Shown piece by piece: positions 55,412 through 64,000 of a stretch of 64,000 nt of DNA. Position numbers and translations under genes: made by a program. Position 1 is the stretch's first letter. Each line of letters starts with the position of its first letter. The stretch is from positions 1 to 64,000 of the forward strand of contig WGMH01000010.1 of the NCBI GenBank assembly GCA_016125165.1. The letters are read 5' to 3'. The DNA comes from Alphaproteobacteria bacterium. GTDB lineage: Bacteria; Pseudomonadota; Alphaproteobacteria; Micropepsales; Micropepsaceae. A model generated the notes under the pieces. The model saw only the letters and a list, made by a program, of their open reading frames with translations. It had not been told where the DNA came from and did no database searches.

Positions 55412-56311
55412 GTGGCAAAGGCCCCAGAAAAGAAGAAGACATTTCAGGAACTGATCCTGACGCTCCAGAACTACTGGGCGGAACAGGGCTGCCTCATCCT
55501 GCAGCCCTATGACATGGAAGTGGGCGCGGGCACATCTCACCCCGCCACGCTTCTGCGCGCGCTCGGTCCCCGGCCCTGGAAGGCGGCCTATGTGCAGCCC
55601 TCGCGCCGCCCGAAGGATGGCCGCTATGGCGAGAACCCCAACCGCCTGCAGCACTATTACCAGTATCAAGTGATCCTGAAGCCCAGCCCAAAGAATGTGC
55701 AGGAGCTTTACCTCGGCAGCGTGAAGGCCATCGGCCTCGATCCGGCGCTGCACGACATCCGCTTCGTGGAAGACGATTGGGAGAACCCGACACTTGGTGC
55801 CTGGGGTCTTGGCTGGGAAGTGTGGTGCGATGGGATGGAGATCACCCAGTTCACATACTTCCAGCAGGTGGGCGGGTTCGATTGCGATCCGGTGGCCGCC
55901 GAAATCACCTATGGCCTCGAACGCCTTGCCATGTATGTGCAGGACGTGGAGTTCGTTTACGACCTCAAGTTCAACGACGACTTCCGCTATGGCGAAGTGT
56001 TCCACCAGAACGAACAGGAACAGTCGGCGTTCAACTTTGAAATCGCGGACACGGACATTCTGTTCCAGCATTTCAAGGACTATGAGAAACAGTGCCAGGC
56101 GCTTTTGAACGGCGACAACCGAAAGCTCGCGCTGCCAGCCTATGACCAGTGCCTGAAGGCAAGCCACACGTTCAATCTGCTGGATGCGCGCGGCGTGATC
56201 TCCACCACCGAACGCGCCGCCTATATCGGCAGGGTGCGCGCGCTGGCGAAGGCGTGCTGCGAGGCGTGGCTTGAATCGCCCATGGGCGCCTATGCGCCGA
56301 GGTTCGGCTGA
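55412..56311 (+). CDS. glyQ: Glycyl-tRNA synthetase alpha subunit
   Basis: This 299-residue class IIc subunit binds glycine and ATP. The landmarks [22 protein letters not shown] and F-E-I-A-D-T-D are invariant in GlyQ. GTG start at 55412. The last base of its stop is the first of the glyS ATG, so the alpha2beta2 enzyme is made in step. Confidence 0.96.
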   Translation: MAKAPEKKKTFQELILTLQNYWAEQGCLILQPYDMEVGAGTSHPATLLRALGPRPWKAAYVQPSRRPKDGRYGENPNRLQHYYQYQVILKPSPKNVQELYLGSVKAIGLDPALHDIRFVEDDWENPTLGAWGLGWEVWCDGMEITQFTYFQQVGGFDCDPVAAEITYGLERLAMYVQDVEFVYDLKFNDDFRYGEVFHQNEQEQSAFNFEIADTDILFQHFKDYEKQCQALLNGDNRKLALPAYDQCLKASHTFNLLDARGVISTTERAAYIGRVRALAKACCEAWLESPMGAYAPRFG

Positions 56312-58512
56312 TGCCCAATCTTCTCCTCGAACTCTTCTCCGAAGAAATTCCCGCGCGCATGCAGGCGCAGGCCGCGAAGGATCTGGAGCGCCTTGTCGTT
56401 GGCGCGCTGTCGGATCGCGGGCTTCTGTTCGAAGGCGTGAAGGCGTTTTCCGGTTCGCGCCGGCTGACGCTTTCGGTGCTGGGCCTTCCGGCCAAGCAGC
56501 CCGATGTGAAGGAAGAAAAAAAAGGCCCTCGCGTGAATGCGCCCGCGAAGGCCATCGAAGGCTTTTTGCGCTCTGCCGGCGTGACCTTGGAAGATTGCCA
56601 GAAGCAGGGCGACGCCAAGGGCGAGTTCTATGTCGCGGTGATCGACCGCAAGGGCCGCGCGACGGCGGAGGTTCTGGCGGAAGTCCTTCCGGAATGCTTC
56701 GCCAAGCTTCCGTGGCCGAAGAGCATGAAATGGGATGGCCCGACGCGCTGGGTGCGCCCGCTGCATTCCATCCTCTGCACTTTTGACGGCGAGGTTGTGC
56801 CGTTCGAATTCGCGGGCGTGAAAGCCGGCAACGCCACGCGCGGCCACCGTTTCCTCTCAAGCGGCGAGATCGAGGCGCGGCATTTCGAGGACTACGAGAA
56901 GAAGCTGCGCGATGCGCATGTGATCCTCGATGCCGACGAACGCAAGGAGATCATCGTTCACGAGGCCAAGCAGAAGGCCTTCGCGCTGGGGCTGGAACTG
57001 ATCGAGGATCAGGGCTTGCTGGAAGAAGTGTCCGGCCTTGCCGAATGGCCCGTAGTGCTGATCGGCAAGATCGAAGACCAGTTCATGGATGTGCCGGCGG
57101 AGATCCTGCAAACCTCCATGCGCGTGCATCAGAAGTATTTCTCGCTGCGCGATCCCAAGACCGGCAAGCTCGCCAACCGATTTGTGGTCGTCAGTAACAT
57201 GGTCGCCGAAGATGGCGGCAAGGAGATCGTGGCCGGTAATGAGCGCGTGCTGCGCGCACGGCTCTCGGATGCCAAGTTCTTCTGGGATCAGGACCGGAAG
57301 ACGAAACTCGCCGATCGCGTCGACGCGCTGAAGAATATCGTGTTCCACGCCAAGCTCGGCACGCAGTTCGAGCGGGTGGAGCGCATCGAGGCGCTGGCGG
57401 GCGAGATCGCGGCGAAGATCGGCGCGGATGCGGAGAAGGCCAAACGCGCCGCGCGCCTCTGCAAGGCGGACCTGACGACCGAAGTTGTCGGCGAATTCCC
57501 CGAGCTTCAAGGCACAATGGGCCGCTACTACGCGGTGCATGACGGCGAAGCCCCCGAAGTCGCCGATGCCATCCGCGACCACTACAAGCCGCTTGGCCCG
57601 AGCGATGCCGTGCCGAATGCGCCTGTTTCGATGGCGGTCGCGTTGGCGGATAAGCTCGATCAGTTGGTCGGTTTTTTTGCAATTGAAGAGAGGCCGACTG
57701 GATCAAGCGATCCTTATGCGTTGAGGCGCGCCGCATGGGGCGTGGTCCGCACCATCTTGGAACAAGGGCTTCGGCTCGAAGTACTTCACGGACCTCACAC
57801 ACCTACTATGGTCTCTGGTGTGGCACGCTGCGTTCAGAATGTTCGAAATAGAGCATTGATTGAACCGAATCGCGCGCTCATAAGCGATATGGCGGGACGC
57901 ATTGGTGGCGAGCGTGTAAGGGCTGCGTTGACCGGGGCATTAGATCCGAGCGCGACTGCAAATGAGATATTGGAACGGCTTCCTGCTCTGGATGTGTTTC
58001 TCGCCGATCGTCTCAAAGTCGCGCTCCGCGAAAAAGGTACGCGGCACGATCTGATCGATGCGGTGTTCAGCCTTGGCAATGAGGATGATCTCGTGCGCCT
58101 CGTCGCGCGGGTCGAAGCACTGCAGGCATTCCTGAAGACTGACGACGGCGCAAACCTTCTGGCTGGTTACAAGCGCGCGGCGAATATCCTGAAGATTGAG
58201 CGCAAGAAGGAGAAGGACGATGCGGCCTTCTCTGATACGCCGGATCGCGCGCTGTTCGAATTGCCGGAAGAAGAAAACCTCTCCGCCGCGCTGACAGTTG
58301 CGAAAGCTGAAGCGGCCGATGCTCTTGCCAAGGAAGACTTCGCTGCTGCCATGAGCGCGCTGGCGGGCTTGCGCGGTGCGGTCGATGCCTTCTTCGAAAA
58401 GGTCACCGTGAACGCGCCCGAGCCGCATCTGCGCGCCAATCGCCTGAAGCTGCTGGCCGAGATCGTGGCCACCGCGCACTCGGTGGCGGACTTTTCGAAG
58501 ATTGAAGGCTGA
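56311..58512 (+). CDS. glyS: Glycyl-tRNA synthetase beta subunit
   Basis: A 733-residue subunit that contacts the tRNA. The start [13 protein letters not shown], the K-M-K/S-M-K-W-D region near residue 135 and H-D-L-I-D-A-V-F near 580 are family features. Bases about 57660-58000 use AGG, AGA, ATA, TTA, CCT and ACT codons rarely seen in the flanks, in a weakly conserved part of the protein. Confidence 0.95.
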   Translation: MPNLLLELFSEEIPARMQAQAAKDLERLVVGALSDRGLLFEGVKAFSGSRRLTLSVLGLPAKQPDVKEEKKGPRVNAPAKAIEGFLRSAGVTLEDCQKQGDAKGEFYVAVIDRKGRATAEVLAEVLPECFAKLPWPKSMKWDGPTRWVRPLHSILCTFDGEVVPFEFAGVKAGNATRGHRFLSSGEIEARHFEDYEKKLRDAHVILDADERKEIIVHEAKQKAFALGLELIEDQGLLEEVSGLAEWPVVLIGKIEDQFMDVPAEILQTSMRVHQKYFSLRDPKTGKLANRFVVVSNMVAEDGGKEIVAGNERVLRARLSDAKFFWDQDRKTKLADRVDALKNIVFHAKLGTQFERVERIEALAGEIAAKIGADAEKAKRAARLCKADLTTEVVGEFPELQGTMGRYYAVHDGEAPEVADAIRDHYKPLGPSDAVPNAPVSMAVALADKLDQLVGFFAIEERPTGSSDPYALRRAAWGVVRTILEQGLRLEVLHGPHTPTMVSGVARCVQNVRNRALIEPNRALISDMAGRIGGERVRAALTGALDPSATANEILERLPALDVFLADRLKVALREKGTRHDLIDAVFSLGNEDDLVRLVARVEALQAFLKTDDGANLLAGYKRAANILKIERKKEKDDAAFSDTPDRALFELPEEENLSAALTVAKAEAADALAKEDFAAAMSALAGLRGAVDAFFEKVTVNAPEPHLRANRLKLLAEIVATAHSVADFSKIEG

Positions 58513-58530
58513 TCGTTCCAACAACCTCAA

Positions 58531-58562
58531 TTGTCATGGCCCGCATTTGCGGGCCGTGACAA
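58531..58562. repeat. Palindromic intergenic repeat after glyS
   Basis: TTGTCATGGCCCGC, loop ATTT, GCGGGCCGTGACAA: a 14-bp stem with one imperfect pair, starting 19 bases after the glyS stop. It shares the TGGCCCGC/GCGGGCCA core and TGACA flank with copies at 38.1, 59.03 and 59.15 kb, and may fold as a transcript 3' end. Confidence 0.75.
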
Positions 58563-58587
58563 GCGGGGTAGTAGCGCAAGGACAATC

Positions 58588-59004
58588 TCAATACCCGCCG
58601 AAAAAGAACAGCACCCAAAGACCGATCAGCGCGAAATTGCTGAGCGCAAAGACGCTGAGGCGATGGAACACATTGTTGTAGGTCAGGTGGATGAGGCTGT
58701 GTACGGTGCGCAGGCCCACATAGAGCCAAGCCAGTGTGATCGCTTCGCTATCCACGCGCTGCGCCACGAAGAACATCAGGCAAACCACATAGAACAGCAT
58801 CGGCAGTTCGAGCAGGTTCATGTAGTTGCGGTTGGGGATCGAAACATGCCCCGGAACTCGCGCTGACTCGCCATGCTTGAAATCCGAGGCGCCCACTTCG
58901 CCCTTGAACGAGGCCCGGAACCGGCGCACGGGGATCAGCAACAGGACAAGAAACGTAATGGCGGCAAGTGCGCCCATGGGCGTGAAGATGACGTCCTGCG
59001 ACAT
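58588..59004 (-). CDS. MAPEG-family membrane protein
   Basis: The 138-residue protein has four membrane helices and the MAPEG pattern: N-R-N-Y-M-N-L-L-E-L-P-M-L-F-Y near residue 62 and W-L-Y-V-G-L-R-T-V-H-S-L-I-H near 95. Family members include glutathione transferases and related enzymes in eukaryotes; bacterial members are poorly defined. I used ATG 59004. It lies on the strand opposite to glyS and ppdK and is flanked by palindromic repeats. Confidence 0.85.
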   Translation of the reverse strand: MSQDVIFTPMGALAAITFLVLLLIPVRRFRASFKGEVGASDFKHGESARVPGHVSIPNRNYMNLLELPMLFYVVCLMFFVAQRVDSEAITLAWLYVGLRTVHSLIHLTYNNVFHRLSVFALSNFALIGLWVLFFFGGY

Positions 59005-59033
59005 GCGAATCCTCCGGGATGTGTCGCGCCATC

Positions 59034-59080
59034 CTGTCATGGCCCGGTCCTTAGCGACAGCGTAGGGACGCGGGCCACCC
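59034..59080. repeat. Divergent copy of the palindromic intergenic repeat
   Basis: CTGTCATGGCCCG (59034-59046) and CGGGCCACCC (59071-59080) form the two arms with an extended 24-base centre. It is in the opposite orientation to the copy at 59148. Confidence 0.6.
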
Positions 59081-59147
59081 GGGCGGATGATCCGCGGTAT
59101 CGGGTTGCCGAAGCCGAAATTCGCGACACTTTGGCACTGTTCAAGCC

Positions 59148-59183
59148 GTCAACTGGGTGGCCCGCATTCGCGGGCCATGACAG
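59148..59183. repeat. Palindromic intergenic repeat before ppdK
   Basis: GTCAACTGGG is followed by a perfect hairpin TGGCCCGC-ATTC-GCGGGCCA and TGACAG. This is the cleanest copy of the family and lies 34 bases before the ppdK start. Confidence 0.8.
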
Positions 59184-59216
59184 ATTGCGGACAGTCGGAA
59201 CCGGTGGATCAGCGCA

Positions 59217-61892
59217 ATGACGAAATGGGTTTACAGCTTCGGCGGCGGATCAGCAGAAGGCGAAGCGGGAATGAAGAACCTGCTCGGCGGCAAGGGTGCA
59301 AACCTCGCTGAGATGAGCAATCTCGGCCTCCCTGTGCCGCCCGGCTTCACCATCACCACCGAAGTCTGCACCCATTTCTACAAGAATGACGAAACGTACC
59401 CGGAAGGTCTGAAAGCTGAGATGGCCGCTGCGCTTGCCGCGGTCGAGGCCATCGCCGGCGCGCGGTTTGGCGATGCAGCGAACCCACTGCTGGTTTCGGT
59501 GCGCTCCGGCGCGCGCGCCTCCATGCCGGGCATGATGGATACCGTGCTGAACCTTGGTCTCAACCCGCAAACCACCGAAGGGCTCGCAAAGCTCACCGGC
59601 AATCCGCGCTTCGCCTATGACAGCTATCGCCGCTTTATCCAGATGTATTCCTCGGTCGTGCTGGGGATGGATCACGGTATCTTTGAGGAAATTCTGGAGA
59701 CGGAAAAGGAATCCAAAGGCGTCGATCTGGATACGGATCTGGAAGCGGGCGATCTGCAGCGCATCGCTGATCTCTACAAGGCCGATGTCAGGAAATCGCT
59801 CGGCAAGCCCTTTCCGGATGACGTTCACGAACAGCTTTGGGGCGCGGTGAGCGCTGTGTTCGGCTCATGGATGAGCCCGCGCGCGAAGACCTATCGCCGC
59901 CTGCACAATTTCCCCGAAGACTGGGGCACGGCAGTGAATGTGCAGGCCATGGTGTTCGGCAATCGCGGCGATACCTCGGCCACCGGCGTTGCCTTCACGC
60001 GCGATCCTTCGACCGGCGAGCGGGTGCTCTTCGGCGAATTTCTAATCAATGCGCAGGGTGAAGACGTTGTGGCCGGCATTCGCACGCCGCAACCGATCGC
60101 AAAGATCGTACGCGAGCGCCAGGGCGGCAAAAAGCCCAGCATGGAAGAAGCCATGCCGAAGGCCTATGCCGAACTGAAAGCCATTGGCGACAAGCTCGAA
60201 GCCCATTATCGCGACATGCAGGATGTGGAATTCACCGTGCAGGATGGCACTCTCTACATGCTGCAAACCCGCACGGGAAAACGCACGGCGGAAGCGGCGC
60301 TGCGCATCGCGGTCGAGATGGAACGCGAAGGGCTGATTGGCAAGGAAATGGCCGTCGGCCGTGTCGATCCCGCCGCGCTCGATCAGCTTCTGCATCCGAC
60401 GCTCGATCCCAGCGCGCCCAAGGATGTGATTGCGTCAGGACTTGCGGCGTCGCCCGGCGCCGCGATGGGCGAGGTGGCGTTCACCGCAGACGATGCCGAG
60501 AAGTTGGCGGCGGACGGCCGCGCAGTCATTCTCGTGCGGGCGGAAACCAGCCCCGAAGATATTCATGGCATGCATGCGGCCAAGGGCATCCTCACGGCGC
60601 GCGGTGGAATGACAAGTCACGCCGCCGTTGTCGCGCGCGGCATGGGCAGACCCTGCGTATGCGGTGCAGGCATGCTGAAGATCGACGCTGTGGGCGGCAC
60701 GATGACGGTGGGCAGCACCGTGATCAAACGTGGCGACATCATCACCATCGACGGGACAAGCGGGCAGGTCTTCAAGGGCAAGGTGCCCATGCGCCAGCCT
60801 GAACTTACGGGAGATTTCGGCACGTTGATGGGGTGGGCCGACACGGTTCGCAAGCTCAAGGTGCGCGCCAACGCCGACACCCCGATGGACGCGAAACACG
60901 CGCGCGATTTCGGCGCGGAAGGCATCGGGCTTTGCCGCACCGAGCACATGTTCTTCGATGCACAGCGCATCATCGCCGTGCGCCAGATGATCCTGGCCGA
61001 CGAGAAAAAGGATCGCGAAGCGGCACTGGCGAAGTTGCTGCCCATGCAGCGCAGCGATTTTGAGGCCATCTTCAAGGTGATGGAGGGGTTGCCCGTCACC
61101 GTGCGCCTGCTTGATCCGCCGCTACACGAATTTCTTCCCAACACCGATGAGGAAATTGCCGAAGTGGCGCGCGAAGCGGGTGGCGATCCAGCCAAATTGC
61201 GCCAACGCGCCATTGCGCTGCATGAAGCAAACCCGATGCTCGGCCACCGTGGCTGCCGCCTCGGCATCACCTATCCGGAAATCTACGAGATGCAGGCGCG
61301 CGCGCTTCTGGAAGCGGCCTTGAACGTGGTGGAGCAGGGTGGCGCCGCCGTTCAGCTCGAAATCATGATTCCGCTCGTGGGCTTCAAGTCCGAACTCGAT
61401 ACTCTGAAGGCGCGCATCGATGCGGTGGCGGACTCCATCAGAAGCGAACGCGGAACGGTGCCGGAGTATCTGATCGGCACAATGATCGAGCTTCCGCGCG
61501 CGGCGCTGCGCGCCGGTGAAATTGCGCAGACAGCGCAATTCTTTTCGTTCGGCACCAACGATCTTACGCAGACGACACTCGGCGTAAGCCGTGACGACGC
61601 CGGCACGTTCCTGAACGAGTATCTTTCAAAAGGACTGATCGCGCGCGACCCGTTTGTGAGCATTGATCGTGAAGGGGTTGGTGAACTCGTTACGATTGCC
61701 GCGGAACGCGGCCGCAAAACGCGCGCAAATCTGAAACTTGGCATCTGCGGCGAGCACGGTGGTGATCCCGACTCAATCGATTTTTGTCATGGAGCAGGGC
61801 TAGATTATGTCTCCTGTTCGCCTTTTCGCGTGCCGATTGCGCGTCTTGCCGCAGCGCGTGCGGCGTTAACAAATCGTCAGGACAGCGATTAG
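59217..61892 (+). CDS. ppdK: Pyruvate, phosphate dikinase
   Basis: An 891-residue enzyme interconverting pyruvate, ATP and phosphate with PEP, AMP and diphosphate. The N-terminal ATP-grasp part starts Y-S-F-G-G-G-S-A-E-G; the swivelling His468 is in G-G-M-T-S-H-A-A-V; the C-terminal TIM barrel binds pyruvate, with Cys844 in L-G-I-C-G-E-H-G-G-D. It links glycolysis and gluconeogenesis. It is monocistronic by spacing, with repeats upstream and dyads downstream. Confidence 0.97.
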   Translation: MTKWVYSFGGGSAEGEAGMKNLLGGKGANLAEMSNLGLPVPPGFTITTEVCTHFYKNDETYPEGLKAEMAAALAAVEAIAGARFGDAANPLLVSVRSGARASMPGMMDTVLNLGLNPQTTEGLAKLTGNPRFAYDSYRRFIQMYSSVVLGMDHGIFEEILETEKESKGVDLDTDLEAGDLQRIADLYKADVRKSLGKPFPDDVHEQLWGAVSAVFGSWMSPRAKTYRRLHNFPEDWGTAVNVQAMVFGNRGDTSATGVAFTRDPSTGERVLFGEFLINAQGEDVVAGIRTPQPIAKIVRERQGGKKPSMEEAMPKAYAELKAIGDKLEAHYRDMQDVEFTVQDGTLYMLQTRTGKRTAEAALRIAVEMEREGLIGKEMAVGRVDPAALDQLLHPTLDPSAPKDVIASGLAASPGAAMGEVAFTADDAEKLAADGRAVILVRAETSPEDIHGMHAAKGILTARGGMTSHAAVVARGMGRPCVCGAGMLKIDAVGGTMTVGSTVIKRGDIITIDGTSGQVFKGKVPMRQPELTGDFGTLMGWADTVRKLKVRANADTPMDAKHARDFGAEGIGLCRTEHMFFDAQRIIAVRQMILADEKKDREAALAKLLPMQRSDFEAIFKVMEGLPVTVRLLDPPLHEFLPNTDEEIAEVAREAGGDPAKLRQRAIALHEANPMLGHRGCRLGITYPEIYEMQARALLEAALNVVEQGGAAVQLEIMIPLVGFKSELDTLKARIDAVADSIRSERGTVPEYLIGTMIELPRAALRAGEIAQTAQFFSFGTNDLTQTTLGVSRDDAGTFLNEYLSKGLIARDPFVSIDREGVGELVTIAAERGRKTRANLKLGICGEHGGDPDSIDFCHGAGLDYVSCSPFRVPIARLAAARAALTNRQDSD

Positions 61893-61911
61893 TTCGTCTA
61901 CGGACGATGCA

Positions 61912-61929
61912 GGAAAACCCTGGTTTTCC
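61912..61929. repeat. Inverted repeat GGAAAACC-CT-GGTTTTCC after ppdK
   Basis: A perfect 8-bp dyad with a 2-base centre 20 bases past the ppdK stop. No T run follows, so it is not by itself a standard terminator. Confidence 0.5.
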
Positions 61930-61937
61930 ATGCGATT

Positions 61938-61960
61938 CGTGACGTGCTGTCACGCGTTTT
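61938..61960 (+). terminator. Possible weak terminator of ppdK
   Basis: CGTGAC-GTGCT-GTCACG is followed by CG and four T. The stem is only six pairs and overlaps a dyad that may instead be a protein-binding site. Confidence 0.35.
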
Positions 61961-61974
61961 ATGACGCCATGTCA
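61940..61974. promoter_or_regulatory. Two TGAC-N5-GTCA dyads 22 bp apart
   Basis: TGAC-GTGCT-GTCA (61940-61952) and TGAC-GCCAT-GTCA (61962-61974) are on the same DNA face, two helical turns apart. They lie about 20 bases upstream of a TTGACG hexamer and may be tandem operators. Confidence 0.5.
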
Positions 61975-61980
61975 TCATCG

Positions 61981-62022
61981 AAATAAAATTTATTTGACGC
62001 CGGAAATCTTCTTGGGCACATA
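61981..62022 (+). promoter_or_regulatory. Candidate promoter of the cell wall hydrolase gene
   Basis: The palindrome AAATAAA-A-TTTATTT (61981-61995) runs into TTGACG (61994-61999), with CACATA 17 bases further on. The -35 is good; the -10 is poor. Three GANTC sites (61934, 62059, 62101) are in the 223-bp gap. Confidence 0.4.
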
Positions 62023-62115
62023 GCGGCCGCACGCGATGGGCGTGATGGGGACCATTCGGAATCTTGGGACGACACAACTAGAGCCGCCGCCAACCGAAAA
62101 GAGTCAAACGTCTTT

Positions 62116-62736
62116 ATGAAAAATCTGATCGTGAATACGTTGCACCGGGCAGACCGGCTGGCCGTTGGCGCGCTTGCGCTTTCGCTGCTGATGATCGGCG
62201 GTGCCATGGCCTATAATCCGCACACGGAGCAAACCGCTCCGGTGGCGAAATTGGAAATTGCCGCGCCCGTGGCGGCAATGAAAGCTGCGCCGTCGCCTGC
62301 TGAAGTTGCCGCGATGAAAATGCTCGATGAGCGCCGCTGCCTTGCCGAAGCGATGTATTATGAGGCACGAGGCGAGGGCTATTCCGGACAAAAGGCAATT
62401 GCCGAAGTCGTGTTTCAGCGCATGCATTCGGGCCTTTATCCGTCTTCGATTTGTGGCGTCGTGTATGAAGGCGCGCACAGGCGGCATGGCTGTCAGTTCT
62501 CGTTTGCGTGCAATGGCGCGCTGGAGCAACGGAAAAATCCTGCGGCATGGCAGCGGGCGCGCCAGCTTGCTGCGCGCATCATGACCGGCGCCGAACCGCT
62601 GGGCGATCTCACCGGTCATGCGCTCCTGTTTCATGCCGTGGATGTGCAGCCGGGCTGGGCCGATGTGCTCACGCCCACGGTTCAGATCGGCAACCACGTG
62701 TTTTACCGCAACATTCCGCGCACGCGGGAAAGCTGA
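62116..62736 (+). CDS. SleB/CwlJ-type cell wall hydrolase
   Basis: The 206-residue protein has an N-terminal membrane or signal segment (about residues 14-32) and a hydrolase domain. This begins C-L-A-E-A-M-Y-Y-E-A-R-G-E near residue 75, with the likely catalytic Glu in E-A-R-G-E, and runs through F-S-F-A-C-N-G to F-Y-R-N-I-P. Spore formers use these enzymes in germination; alphaproteobacterial members trim peptidoglycan during growth. It has no in-operon neighbour. Confidence 0.88.
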   Translation: MKNLIVNTLHRADRLAVGALALSLLMIGGAMAYNPHTEQTAPVAKLEIAAPVAAMKAAPSPAEVAAMKMLDERRCLAEAMYYEARGEGYSGQKAIAEVVFQRMHSGLYPSSICGVVYEGAHRRHGCQFSFACNGALEQRKNPAAWQRARQLAARIMTGAEPLGDLTGHALLFHAVDVQPGWADVLTPTVQIGNHVFYRNIPRTRES

Positions 62737-62740
62737 CGTA

Positions 62741-63583
62741 TCATTCCCCGCCGAAAACGCCGCCGATCATTTTCTTGATCTGTGCCCGCGTGAAATTCGG
62801 GGCCAGCGCTTTCATCAGGTCGATCCGGCGTACTTCCTTCGGCACATACCAGTGCAGCTTCTCGCTGTGATAGGCAGTCCATACGCAATCGGCCACGGCA
62901 GACGCCGGCATCAGCCGCATCATGCCTTTCTTCGGCACATTGGCGTAGAACTCGTCTTCCGTCGGTTTGGCGCGGTCTCCGGACCGGTTCGGCGTCGAGC
63001 GCAGAATGGCGGTGTCGATCAGGCCCGGCAGCACATCGGCCACACGCACGCCGAAGCGCGAAAATTCAACGGATAGCGCTTCCGTCAATCCCTTCACCGC
63101 ATGCTTCGTGGCGGAATAGACGGCGATGCGCGGCATGCCATAGGTGGCAGAGGATGACGAGGTGATGAACACCATCGAATTCTTCGTCGCCTTCAAAAGC
63201 GGCAGCGCGGCATAGATGCTGGCTAGCACGCCCACCAGATTGACCTGTATGACCTTGAGCGCATTCTCGAACGGGATGTCTTCGAACCAGCCGCTCTCGC
63301 CGATGCCGGCATTGGAATAGAGCAGGTCGAGCTTGCCATCGGTTTCTTCGGCAAAGGCGGCAATGGAGGCATCGAATTCCGGCTTGCTCGTCACATCCAG
63401 CTTGCCGGTGACGCAATTGTCGTTGCCGATCTCCTGCGCGAGCGTGGCAAGGCCATCGGTGTTCACGTCATAGGCACCGACAAACCAGCCCTTCTCATGG
63501 AAGAGCTTCGCCGTAGCGCGGCCCATGCCGCTTGCCGCGCCCGTGATGAAGATCGATTTGCGCCCGCGCGCTTTGCCCGCCAT
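62741..63583 (-). CDS. Short-chain dehydrogenase/reductase
   Basis: A 280-residue SDR with T-G-A-A-S-G-M-G near residue 14, S-N-A-G-I-G instead of N-N-A-G, and Y-S-A-T-K as the active-site motif. The A-Y-D-V-N after strand two, with Asp, favours NAD(H). The C-terminal K-K-M-I-G-G tail is unusual. The substrate is unknown. It follows a second SDR gene on the same strand after 62 bp. Confidence 0.9.
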   Translation of the reverse strand: MAGKARGRKSIFITGAASGMGRATAKLFHEKGWFVGAYDVNTDGLATLAQEIGNDNCVTGKLDVTSKPEFDASIAAFAEETDGKLDLLYSNAGIGESGWFEDIPFENALKVIQVNLVGVLASIYAALPLLKATKNSMVFITSSSSATYGMPRIAVYSATKHAVKGLTEALSVEFSRFGVRVADVLPGLIDTAILRSTPNRSGDRAKPTEDEFYANVPKKGMMRLMPASAVADCVWTAYHSEKLHWYVPKEVRRIDLMKALAPNFTRAQIKKMIGGVFGGE

Positions 63584-63645
63584 GGAATGCTCCCGAATGA
63601 TTTGCCGGGCGCGAGCAAAGCGCGAATTGCGATGGGCGACAACGC

Positions 63646-64000
63646 CTAGAAGTTGACCCTGCGGGAGATCGCGCCGTCCACCAGCATGTTGATGCCGGTG
63701 GTGTAGCTCGATGCCGGGCTTGCCAGGAACACGGCCGCGTTGGCGATATCCTGCGGCGTGGCGCAGCGGCCGGTAGGATTGCGCGCGACGGCCTGCTTGA
63801 AGAAATCGGGATTGCCTTTCTCGACCATGTTCCAGATGCCGCCTTCGAAATAGACCATGCCGGGCGAGACGACATTGGTGCGCAGGTTGCGCTTGGCATG
63901 TTGGCGCGCGAGGCCCTTCGCGTAGTGGATCAGCGCGGCCTTGATGGGGCCATAGGAACTTGCGTTGTCGCTTTCCGCGGCGGAAACGGAGGCGATGATC
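63646..64000 (-). CDS. Short-chain dehydrogenase/reductase, C-terminal part (5' end outside window)
   Basis: The frame is open to the window edge. The visible 117 residues include S-Y-G-P-I-K-A-A-L as the Y-x3-K active-site segment, then S-P-G-M-V-Y-F-E-G-G, and the typical ending N-M-L-V-D-G-A. The internal ATG at 63858 is not the start. It and the next SDR may form one catabolic unit. Confidence 0.88.
   Translation of the reverse strand, partial: IIASVSAAESDNASSYGPIKAALIHYAKGLARQHAKRNLRTNVVSPGMVYFEGGIWNMVEKGNPDFFKQAVARNPTGRCATPQDIANAAVFLASPASSYTTGINMLVDGAISRRVNF

Overview
The window is a stretch of ordinary chromosome from a GC-rich alphaproteobacterium. Several gene neighbourhoods typical of that class support this: DUF3572-divK-pleD; erpA-dgt with SPOR protein-nagZ-scpA-scpB; smc-DsbA-like-dciA-mutY-ccrM-rnhB; an F0 operon with separate b and b' subunits; and ETF-QO-TPR-ispE-polyprenyl synthase-DUF2007-methyltransferase-glyQS-ppdK. 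CcrM, DivK and PleD imply a Caulobacter-type cell-cycle programme. I cannot fix the genus. I see no rRNA, tRNA, insertion sequence, prophage or CRISPR array.

Layout: 0-9.3 kb holds small metabolic genes (partial MarR, NTF2-like, HIT, RidA), agmatine-to-putrescine genes aguA-aguB joined to eipB, and a minus-strand run DUF3572-HAD-ROK kinase-dinB in which every junction is a 4-base overlap. 9.3-12 kb has divK-pleD and a secreted beta/gamma-crystallin protein. 12-20 kb has oxidoreductases, a CoA transferase, xthA, erpA and dgt. 19-24 kb has a SPOR protein, nagZ, scpAB and an unrecognised 387-residue protein. 24-29 kb has rnd, a secreted phosphodiesterase-like enzyme and aspS. 29-32 kb is the F0 operon. 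32-40 kb is smc to rnhB. 40-45.7 kb has an ECF sigma unit, a radical SAM protein, a glycosyltransferase, a globin, a MoaD-like protein next to a beta-propeller, and moaB. 45.7-62 kb has a lytic transglycosylase, a uracil-DNA glycosylase, ETF-QO, isoprenoid genes, glyQS and ppdK. The end has a cell-wall hydrolase and two short-chain dehydrogenases, the last cut by the window edge.

The strongest regulatory signals are seven GANTC methylation sites within 91 bp in front of ccrM, and a GTTC-N7-GTTC SOS box inside a well-formed promoter in front of a COG1533-type radical SAM protein whose transcript would be almost leaderless. Other points worth attention are a MoaD-like/Asp-box propeller pair, a family 4-like uracil-DNA glycosylase that has lost its iron-sulfur cysteines, a TGAC-N5-GTCA palindrome shared by two upstream regions, and a small family of intergenic palindromic repeats. 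No single locus is convincingly a wholly new system; the MoaD-propeller pair is the best candidate for undescribed biochemistry.
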